Source of the DNA: Persicaria tinctoria
Lineage: Eukaryota > Streptophyta > Magnoliopsida > Caryophyllales > Polygonaceae
Length of the DNA: 64,000 bases
NCBI GenBank assembly: GCA_037127255.1
Contig: JBANSL010000001.1
Location: 30,374,501-30,438,500 of the forward strand
Direction: 5' to 3'
How positions within the stretch are numbered: position 1 is the stretch's first letter; each line of letters begins with the position of its first letter. Both the position numbers and the translations under genes were made by a program. This document shows, piece by piece, positions 55,420 through 64,000 of this stretch. The notes below the pieces were generated by a model that was given only the letters and a program-made list of their open reading frames with translations, searched no databases and was not told where the DNA came from.

Positions 55420-56607
55420 TTGGCGACGGTGGATGCCAACATAAGCGTGAGGAAAGGAGTGTTCACCTTCAACATCAGCGATGAGGTAATTGAGTATTCC
55501 TTTAATAAAACTGAAAGGCATACAGGTCCAATGGAAGAGGTCAAATCTATCTCAGCTGGCTACATCACCTGCGGGGAACCCAAGGTCATAAATATGACAC
55601 CTGAGGAGCTGGAAAAGAGGGGCATGGAGGCCCAGGTGGAAGAGATCATGGCAATCCTCAAAAAGAACACAAAGAATCCAATCGACACAGACCAAGGTAA
55701 GTCGTTGTGGATCAATTATTTTTCGGATGCCTTGACAGGAACTAAGTATGGGGTCAAGATCGACCAAGACTCCTCGACATCGAGGACCCTAGTCGATCTC
55801 GACCAGACCAAGGAGCCTCCACCAGCACCAGCATCATCGAGCAGCAAGCCAGGAAAACCAGGCTCCTCGATCTCGACTAGACTTGTCGAGGTCGACCACC
55901 ACTCGGCCAACCCGACTTCGCCTTCCTCGACGCTAACGACTCCAGCACCAGAGCCCTTGTCGACCTCAAGTAGGCTACTCGATGTCGACCAACTTCAGCA
56001 TCCTCGGGCACAGTCTTCCTCGACACAGACTCCACCAGACGGACCATCCTCGTCGATCTTGACTAAGCTTGTCGAGATCGACCACCACCCGACTCCACCA
56101 GAGCCCTCTTCCTCGACACTGGAGCCACCAGGAGCGGAGCCTTACTCGAGGTCGACCAACCTTATCGAGATCGACAAGCCCTGTCCTTCGTCGACTTCCG
56201 CATCCTCGAGCAGACCACCACCAGAACCTGCAGACTCGTCGAGATCGACTAGCCCTAGTCGAGATCGACCAAACAAAGTTGTCCCCGATTCCGTCTCTGC
56301 AAAGGTAAGCCAAGGTATGGATCTTTCTTCTCCTATTTCCATTAAAGATCTATCTATACATGGGAGAGGTTTGCCTTGGTATGTGCGCTTATGTAGGATA
56401 TCCAATGATGAGCCTAAGGAATATGAAGTTGGAGACAAGCTCTATGTCTCTAAATCAAAGGATCATTGGCTCCCCAACAAATTCAACAAGAAGCGGATGG
56501 GACCATTCGTGGTGAACAAGATCCATTCTGGAGGATTACAGCTCATGGACAAGAATGGAGTCTTATTTGAGGCCCAAGCTACATGGGCCCTGAAAATGCC
56601 ACCTTGA
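55420..56607 (+). CDS. Protease tail, S/T-D-rich repeat region and integrase-tail-like end
   Basis: Open for 395 residues in the same frame as Gag and protease. Residues 1-115 (VRKGVFTFNISDEVIEYSFN onward) are the usual Athila sequence after protease. Residues about 115-290 are a low-complexity part with words such as TRTLVDLDQ, TRLVEVDHH, SRLLDVDQ, TKLVEIDHH and TNLIEIDKP, each DNA-encoded by a TCGANNTCGA word. Residues about 315-395 (YEVGDKLYVSKSKDHWLPNK, MGPFVVNKIHSGGLQLMDKN) resemble the carboxy-terminal domain of Ty3 integrase. The polymerase and integrase core have been lost between the two, and the join is in frame. Confidence 0.7.
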   Translation: MATVDANISVRKGVFTFNISDEVIEYSFNKTERHTGPMEEVKSISAGYITCGEPKVINMTPEELEKRGMEAQVEEIMAILKKNTKNPIDTDQGKSLWINYFSDALTGTKYGVKIDQDSSTSRTLVDLDQTKEPPPAPASSSSKPGKPGSSISTRLVEVDHHSANPTSPSSTLTTPAPEPLSTSSRLLDVDQLQHPRAQSSSTQTPPDGPSSSILTKLVEIDHHPTPPEPSSSTLEPPGAEPYSRSTNLIEIDKPCPSSTSASSSRPPPEPADSSRSTSPSRDRPNKVVPDSVSAKVSQGMDLSSPISIKDLSIHGRGLPWYVRLCRISNDEPKEYEVGDKLYVSKSKDHWLPNKFNKKRMGPFVVNKIHSGGLQLMDKNGVLFEAQATWALKMPP

Positions 56608-58094
56608 GCTAAATGGAAAAGTCGGCCTAGCGACTATAAAATCTAGAGCATGTACATAGACTTTTTAGGACTTTTTTTGGACATTGTTTTGCTTTTGGTT
56701 TTGAACATTTTTTGGTTTTTGTTTTTTCTTTTGTGGGTATATGTCTTCTACACTTTTCAGGTCCATGGATAGAACCAAGCTACAGTCATACTCGGCCTAG
56801 GAGGTGCTTCCATTCAACATTTTGAGGCCCTGCACACCTGTCTTGTGAGTTTCTTTCTTTACCCTTGTTTTTATACAGTGAGGACACTGTAATGTTTAAG
56901 TATGGGGTGGGGGAAGGGCTTACTTCATGCAAATTGATCATATTTGACATTACTTGTGCATTATTTCTTAGAATTGCTACATGGCTATTTTGGAATGCAT
57001 TATTTATTTATATGCTTATATGCATGTTTTCCAAAATTTGAGAAAAATGACCCCCATTGAAAAATTTGATTAATGTCATGGAAGCTTATATTGAACTCGA
57101 TGATGCAAAATTGGATTCATTAGAGATATAGCATGAAATTGCCTAGTAAAGGGAAGTCACAATGAAGTGCGTTATTTTCTTGAAAACCATGAAGGGAGGT
57201 AAAATTTGAAGTTGCTTTTGACATGTTGCATGATAAAATGATGGAGGACTTTATATTTCCATATAATGCTCATATTGTTATAATCCTAGCCTTACCTATG
57301 CTTATGCATTACACAAAAGCCATAATATGCCTTATTTCAAATATTGCTCCACATGATCTAAATATTGCCATTCTTTACCTTATCCGGGGATTATGTTGAG
57401 AATGATGTTACATTATGGAGATTGTTATATGGTGTTTGTGTTGTGTTTATCATTATTGAAGTTTGGAAGGAAATTGTCTGAAATATATGGAAAATTTAAT
57501 GAGTGAAAGAAAATCCAATCACCTCAGGAGATAAAGGTAGATTGACCCTGCTCTCTGAGATAATAGTTTGGAGAGATGGGACACATTGTGAGGAGTCCAA
57601 AGCACTAAGTAATCGGGGCCATTCATGACACCCATGTTTGTGACTCGCGAGAAGGCAGTGCTGATGTTAGAGAGGTAAAAGCATTATTATGGATAAGAGC
57701 ATTATGAAAGGTGATTAATCATATGAGAAAGAATGTGGTATGAAAGTTTGAAAATACTCCATTTCCCCGGATCATTAGCACCACATTGCCAGAAACTGCC
57801 CACTTTTTAGCCTTTTACCAATCTACTCCTTATTTGAGCTTAAATTAAAGTCCTCTTGATTATTAATGCTTTGTCACTTATGAATGTTTTTGGATAACCC
57901 TCCTTTTGTGAGTAGATGTTGCTTTTATACATTTGCACATGCATGGATCTGTGACATAAGTACCTTTTCAAGGATGGTAATTGATTGCAGGGACATATAA
58001 GAATGAATCTAATATGTTGAGAGTTTTGATTTCATCCCCTGAATGACAATTAAAAGTATTGCTTGAGGACAAGCAAGCTTAAGTATGGGGTGTT
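56608..58094 (+). other. 3' untranslated region of Athila-like copy 2
   Basis: Non-coding, closely parallel to 21625-23115 of copy 1. Both start with a GTCGGCCTAGCGACTATAAA block and end with GAGGACAAGCAAGCTTAAGT followed by a purine-rich ATGGGGTG, the probable polypurine tract next to the 3' LTR. Confidence 0.8.
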
Positions 58095-60215
58095 TGTTGT
58101 GAGCTGAATTTGCCATGTTTTACATTACCTTTTATGTAGTTTTCTGCATGCATTTCATTCATTTGGGCTAAGATAGTACAGAACCTATGTAGTTTATGTT
58201 TATTTGCCAAATTATGGAATCTACACCAGTTTCTGTTTGAATCGCAGAATTCGAGGCGTTTTACAGCAATTCTAAGGAAGGTCGAAAAAGCTCGGAAATC
58301 CACTACATAAGTCCAAGGTCAAAGAAGCAGCGGAACCAGTCGAATTGAGTTGAGAACCCAAGCTACTCGATCTCGAGTAGACCTTACTCGATCTCGACGA
58401 GCATGTCCGAGCACAGCCTTGTCGACCAGGAGCAACGTCGAGAACCAGACCAACCCGACTTCCGGACCCAACTCGATCTCGACAAGACCCTAGTCGAGAT
58501 CGACGAAGCCCAGTGCCACACCCGAAGTCGAGGAGAGAACTGGACGAGAAGCCGATCATAGCTCTACTCGACCTCGACGAACCCTTGTCGAGATCGACAA
58601 GCCCCACAACGCCAGTCCGAGTCCGTGCCGAGGAGAAGGTGCTCGACCAGAGAAGGCCACACCCTACTCGATCTCGACGAACCCTTGTCGAGATCGACGA
58701 GCCAGAGTCTAGATCCAGGCTTGTCGAGCACACCTACCCGAGAAGACCTAGTCGACGGATCAATCTTACTCGAGGTCGACTAGGGCTACTCGAGGTCGAC
58801 GAGCGCCAGGAACCTAGATCCGAGCCTGTCGAGCAGATCTAGCCGAGAAGTCCAGTCGACGAACAATCCTTGTCGAGGTCGACGAGCCCTTGTCGATGTC
58901 GAGTAGACCCGATTCCAGAAACGCGTCATCGAGGGCTGTCCTAGTCGAGTTGGGATTCCTTGGGGCCGAAGGAGGAAGATTCTATCCAAATACATCAAGT
59001 CTATCTATGGAAGAGGAGTTCTATCTATATTGGAAGATATTTTACCTAATTTAGATATAGTTTTCCTTAGTTGATTTATTTCCATTAAGCATTTTATTTA
59101 TCTTTTAGTATTTTAGATATAATTTTAGATATAGATAGGAGATTCTATCCTTGATTAGCGAGGTTTGATCACTATAAATAAGGCCCTTGGGGCTGGTTTT
59201 TCATTCATTCAATTTCAGAGACAATTAGTTAGTTACATAAAAAGAGATTGTAAGTTGTAGTTTATTTTATGCAAGTTAGTTTCTTTTTATCAATTAATGT
59301 TTGTTATTGCAATGAGGCGTGAGTAGTCCACCCACTTCTGGGGCTGGGGTGAGCCCGACGGTGGCCATGTGAGGCGATGCGATAAAGGTCAGATCTTTTT
59401 GTGCAATTCATCTTCTATCCCTATGAGCATGATTCTTTTGCGAGAGTTGAAGGCGATCCTTGTTTGTGTTATTGAAGCGAAAGTGATCTTAATGCAACTT
59501 GGATTAATTATGTGAAAAAGGGTTAGTAACAATTAGGGTTTATGCGAAAGCCTCTATATGCCTATTTGTTAATGACGAAAGTTATTTGATGAAAAGCATG
59601 ATCTTTTGTGCCTTTATTTATTACTTTGCATGGTTATCGTTGTGGCGTTGATACCCTGGTCTTGGAAGTCTTTTATTATATTGATTTATTTTCATCAGAA
59701 ATCTGAGTTTGGGTTCGAAAATTTGCATTTTAAAGTTTCTGTTTCTTGTCGACATAGAGTAGAGCTTTGTCGAGATCGAGTATTACCCTTGTCGATCTCG
59801 AGTAGGGACTGGTCTAGGTCGAGTTGAGTTTTCTGCTGTTGTTGTCGATTTCCAGTTTCTGTCTTCACTGCCTTTGTCGATCTCGAGTTGACTGTGGTCG
59901 AGATCGACGAGCCCTTTGCTTTGCTTTTATTTGCTGCTTTGCTTTGTCTTTTCTGTCTTCATTTAGTTCATTGCTTTTGTTTGTTCTTTTCTGCTTTTAT
60001 TTCTGTTTCTTTTCTGTGTTTCTGTCTTTCTGCTATTCTGCCTGTGACATCTGTTGCGACCTAAGAACTGCTGACGTGCTTCCTCGTGGATTCGATCCTG
60101 ACTATTCTCTTAATACAACGGGAGGAAGTCTTGTATTTATTTGTTGAGACAGGGAAGTCAGTCTGATCTATACTTTATATTTATTTCATACTTGACCATC
60201 CTCCTGCAATCAACA
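58095..60215 (+). repeat. 3' LTR of Athila-like copy 2
   Basis: 2121 bp, TATA box CTATAAATA at 59172-59180, same TCGA-rich block at 58270-58940. Confidence 0.95.
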
Positions 60216-60220
60216 CCTCT

Positions 60221-61117
60221 CAACATCAGCCATTCCATTATCTTTTTTTCACATTAATAACATCAACAACCGTTCTCACCCTAAGATTCTTCCAAGTTCA
60301 AATTTATGTCCATGGTGCACTCAGAACTTCAAACTACTGATCCTGTTATTATCTTAAAAACTTCAAACTATTGATCCTAATTCGAAATCTAATCCATAAA
60401 CCCTTTATTCAAAAATAAGTGTGAAATAGCTCAACATATGACACAAATGGAATGAGATTCATATAAATTTAATCCCTAAAACCCTCAATTTGAAAACCCC
60501 CAATTCGGGAAAAAAAACCTAAATAATCAATCCCTAATCAAAGTCTTTGTTGAACTTCCACAATCCCTAATCCAAGTTTATGTTGAATTTCAACAATCCC
60601 TAATGACAATTGCAAACACAGATACCTAATCCTCTCACACTCGACCCATAAATTTCACAAAGAGGACAACCAAATCAAAGTTTCACACTCGAATCCCTAA
60701 TCTGTAAAAATTGCAGTTTTGATTCAACAATCCCTAATGAGAAATCGTTGTCTAACTACGACTTACCTTGAGCCCTTTAGTTCGAGCGGCGCCTCCTCTA
60801 GAGACGGCTCCGACGCTGTCAGCGATTCAAGGTTGTGCCTCCTCCTCCTCCTCCAGGTCGGGCTTCATGCTATCGGGATCGACTTCTCCTCCAGGTTGAG
60901 TTCTCTTCTCCAGTTCCAAAGGGCGAGGTCGGGTTCTGGTGCCAAAGGGGGAGGTGCGGTGACCTGGCTGATGTCGCCGGCGGCGGTGGTAGCCCTGCTC
61001 TCGTCGCCCTTTCCGATCCTCTTCTCTCCTCTCTTCCCTTCGGTGTCAATGTAAGCGTAGATGGCAAATGGGTGAACGGAGGTTTCAGATCTGTTAGAAT
61101 TAACGCAAGAGGGGCAC
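60221..61117 (-). other. Right arm interior of the long-TIR element
   Basis: 60221-60720 is AT-rich and its inverse partly matches 49400-49720 (for example CACACTCGAATCCCTAAT). 60760-61070 is the GC-rich captured-looking block that mirrors 49030-49300. No gene is recognised. Confidence 0.5.
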
Positions 61118-61230
61118 GCGGCGAAATTAGTATAAACCTCAGGGGTACCGTGCGAATTTAGCAAAACTTTTGTACACCATGCGAAATACGCAATACCACA
61201 GGGGTACCAGGCGAAATTTCCGTTAAATTA

Positions 61231-61479
61231 CCCTATAATATTAAAATTAGGCATGTTTCTTTTTTTAATACAAATTTTTTTTTATCTAATTTTATTTTCA
61301 AATCAACCTATAAATATATGTGCCTGTAAAAAAATAAAAATAAAAAGCATAATTTGAATCATTTATCTAATTTTACTTAATAGAGATAATATTTATATAT
61401 GATAAAGATAAGATTTTACTAAATTTTTATCGGGCTTCACTTAATCAATATAGCATTGTTTTATGAATTCGTAAAAAAT
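61231..61479. other. AT-rich spacer
   Basis: Nothing recognised. Confidence 0.4.
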
Positions 61480-62290
61480 GATCATATGGAAATTGAAAAT
61501 TCATACTATAGTGTCAATCCCAATCTCTATTTATCAACCAAAATCTCAATCTCAAACAGAATTTGAAAATTTATATGTAGCACCTATCATAAAATTTATA
61601 TTTTACGTCCAAACCCTCTATATCAATCTTAGTCTCAATCTCAAATGAAAATTAGAAATTCATATTAAGATATATCACAAAATATATACTATATTAACCA
61701 AAATCTCAATCCCAATCTTGATCTAGATCTCAATATCACTATCAATCACAATGTCAATCTCAATCCCAATATAATCTCGATATTGATCTCAATCTGAAAC
61801 ATAAATTGGAAATTGATATGTAACATCTATCATAAAATTTATATTTAACATCCAAACTCTCAATATCAATCTTAATCTCAATCTCAAATGGAAATTGGAA
61901 ATTAGAAATTCATATATAACATATATCACAAAATATATATTTATTAACCAAAATATCAATCTCAATCTTGATCTCGATATCAATATCAATCACAATGTCA
62001 ATCTCAAACTCTCAATCTATGATAAAATCTATATTTAACAACCAAACTCTCAATCTCAAACTCTAATGGAAATTAGAAATTCATATATAACATATGTCAC
62101 AAAATCTATATTAATAACCAAAATCTCAGTATCAATCTCGATTTCGATTTCAATCTCAATCACAATATGGATCTCGGTATCAATCTCATTCTCAAATGAA
62201 AATTGGATGTTCGTATATAACATCTGTCACAAAATCTTGATTTCGATATCGATCTCGATCTCAAACAGAAATTGGACATTGATATAAAAT
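61480..62290 (+). repeat. Degenerate minisatellite built on AATCTCAATCTCAA
   Basis: About six imperfect units of roughly 110-170 bp. Each has an AAATTCATATATAACATATA-type phrase, CACAAAATATATATTTA, TTAACCAAAATCTCAATC, and a hexamer run of ATCTCA or ATCTCG. Length and order vary between units. There is no coding potential. Confidence 0.8.
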
Positions 62291-63744
62291 ATATAAATAT
62301 AACAAGCGATTTTATACAAATATAGCAATAGTACGGTTTTATAATTAAAAAATTCATAAATATAAGTATATAAAATTATAAATTATGATTTCATAACATT
62401 ATATTTTATAAATATAACAAATATTATTTTTTTATATAAAATATAGCAATACTTAGTATGGTTTTATATAAAAATGCCAAATAGCATGTCCCTCTAGGCT
62501 CATAAGGAATCCTCTAGCAACTCCCTTCAAAGGTAACTACCTCACCCACGATGCAGGCCGTCCCTACGTAAGGAGCCTACTAACTATGAAGGTAAGGCAA
62601 ACAACGACACTCATATAAGGCCTAATGCTCTAAGAGTCCTATGGCGACTTATTACCAAAAAGCCTACCTCACCCATCAAGTGCAAGCAACTTTCTATAAT
62701 AAGCCCCACTAAGATGACAAGAATAGAGAAAAAGGTCACATCTAATAAACACCTATAACGGCCGTTTTCTAGCAAAGACATATAACAAGTCATATGGTTT
62801 CCAATTTAGATCCTAAGCGTGATTCTAAGTCGTATGGTGCATAAACACTAGCCTACTATATAACACCCAGTGCATAGAGCGTCCATCATGAGTAAGTTCA
62901 AAGAACTTACCTGGAGAAGCGCAGAATCCAAACAATGATCAGCAATGGCAAGCAATCGAACTTATCAGAGATCACCTAGTAATCCCATAAATAACATAAT
63001 AAGTCTAAGTCTAATTTACACAAAGCACACAAGTCACATATGAAACATGTAAGATACACACATAAGATAACTCAACCAACTTGTCGTTATTGACATTATC
63101 GTTTCATTTTCAATTCTCATATTGTCTCATCATATCTTATAAATTAACATCTTTCTCAATTTGATCATAACATCATCCTCATCAGCTCATGACAACCTCC
63201 ATATCATACTTAGTCAAATTCGCATACTATCATTTTATACTCTTACTTTCCATAAGGATATATATATCATTATCATCATAAGTATCGAACATTTAGTCGC
63301 TTCTAATAATCACTATAATATCATGCTATTAGTCACACATATCATACCGTTAGTCAAACGATCATATTATCATGCTAGTTAGTCCTCGAAAAAGTATAAT
63401 TCCCAAGTTAGTCCCAAAACCATTTTGAATCCGAATCAAACAGTTAAGGATTTCGACTCTTGAAAATACTCGCTAAATTCCTTTTTCAATTTATTTATTA
63501 AATCACTCTCCAAACTTGAAATTCTTTTCCAAATTCTTTTTAATCTCTAAGTCCAAATAACATTATATGATATTTTAAATACTCTTTATTAACCACTTTT
63601 CATAAAATATATTCCAAATCCTTTAAAATTCCAACCACTTTTATTTAATAAAACCAACCCTTTAGAAAATATCCAAAATAATATTTTCCCTTTTAAATCC
63701 TCAAATAATATTAATTAGCTAAATAAATAATTTAATAAGTAAAC
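62291..63744. other. AT-rich region without recognisable genes
   Basis: 62480-62900 is less AT-rich and resembles leader or LTR sequence of a retrotransposon (CTACCTCACCCA occurs twice), but no paired repeat, primer site or coding domain is seen. The rest is AT-rich. Confidence 0.4.
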
Positions 63745-63835
63745 GGTTAAACCCGAACCGAACCAAACCCATTTAAATCCAACCGAACCGAACCGAATCG
63801 AACCCGCCTAAACCCAACCGGTTCAAAACTAAACA
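63745..63835. repeat. (AACCG)n-type simple repeat
   Basis: About ten imperfect AACCG or GAACC words, for example CCGAACCGAACCGAATCGAA. Such tracts are common next to plant LTR elements. Confidence 0.8.
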
Positions 63836-63838
63836 AAA

Positions 63839-63864
63839 AATATATATATATATATATAACTAAA

Positions 63865-63954
<90 letters not shown>
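63839..63954. repeat. (AT)n microsatellite
   Basis: Two AT runs, about 20 and 80 bases, separated by AACTAAACAAAA. A second AACTAAACA follows the longer run, so the unit run-plus-AACTAAACA is repeated. Confidence 0.95.
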
Positions 63955-64000
63955 CTAAACAGGGGCCCACAATGCCACATTGGCATCTTCTTCTTGATTT

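Larger units (their letters stand above)
50972..60215 (+). mobile_element. Non-autonomous Athila-like LTR retrotransposon, copy 2
   Basis: LTRs 50972-53092 and 58095-60215, both 2121 bp, begin TGTTGTGAG and end CAATCAACA. Primer site TTGGCGCTGTTGCCGGGG (53095-53112). The flanking pentamers are CATCT (50967-50971) and CCTCT (60216-60220), a target duplication with one change. The internal region (5 kb) encodes Gag, a DLG-type protease and an integrase-tail-like segment in one frame, but reverse transcriptase, RNase H and the integrase core are absent. It is related to 18767-25044 in LTR ends, primer site and 3' non-coding region. Confidence 0.95.
48875..61223. mobile_element. Long-TIR MULE-like element with captured sequence
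   Basis: TAAATTA at 48868-48874 and 61224-61230 flanks an element that begins ACGGAAATTTCGCCTGGTAC at both ends in inverse orientation. The first 90 bp of the TIRs match with one difference. A looser inverse similarity continues through GC-rich gene-like sequence (49030-49300 against 60800-61070, sharing ACCAGAACCCGACCTCGCC), so the long arms contain captured DNA. Without the nested Athila-like element it is about 3.1 kb. No transposase is seen. The 7-bp duplication is shorter than usual for MULEs. Confidence 0.8.

Noticed and set aside
63747..63986. Short minus-strand ORF rich in Ile-Tyr
   Set aside because: It is a translation of the (AT)n microsatellite.

Overview
This window looks like a transposon-packed block of an angiosperm nuclear genome, probably a eudicot. 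The evidence is GT-AG introns, FAR1-type MULE transposase, plant mobile domain, plant B3 domains, PF04195-like antisense ORF, Athila- and Tat-type Ty3 retrotransposons and several CACTA elements. I see no convincing intact host gene. Almost every coding stretch belongs to a mobile element or to a gene fragment carried by one, and most are broken by stops or frameshifts.

Layout. 1-212 is the right end of a CACTA element. 517-5243 is a MULE-like element with an 11-bp target duplication; it holds a captured exon-like stretch, a 373-bp foldback MITE and a perfect 70-bp hairpin. 5591 starts another CACTA end. 8345-8819 is an LTR whose second copy is at 47772-48242. 8930-10540 (minus) is a multi-exon Ulp1-protease-like transposon gene, and another CACTA end closes at 15054.

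15128-26864 is the gag-pol of a Tat-clade Ty3 element, split by a non-autonomous Athila-like element (18767-25044, TSD GCAGT). The Tat element continues with a 77-bp tandem array (26971-27418 and 39459-40290). That array is itself split by a 12-kb CACTA (27419-39455, TSD GGA), which carries a MULE (32212-36974, TSD TTTTGGATT) with a FAR1-like transposase and a plant mobile domain, plus a captured aminopeptidase M1 exon. After the array come four B3-domain ORFs (three minus, one plus) and a three-exon antisense PF04195-like gene with a coiled coil, ending at the 3' LTR.

48875-61223 is a second long-TIR element. It contains two tRNA-like sequences and a second Athila-like element (50972-60215) with equal 2121-bp LTRs. 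The last 2.8 kb is AT-rich and holds a degenerate minisatellite, an AACCG-type repeat and a long (AT)n tract.

The most unusual signal is the B3-domain cluster at 40.5-44.3 kb, sitting where a Tat element carries its antisense accessory ORF. Three members share a phase-0 intron at exactly the same place, and the fourth, on the opposite strand, lacks exactly that intron. The second is a 10-bp word, TCGANNTCGA, that is massively enriched both in the non-coding LTRs of the two Athila-like elements and in the coding frame of one of them. All homology statements are by eye; no database search was possible.
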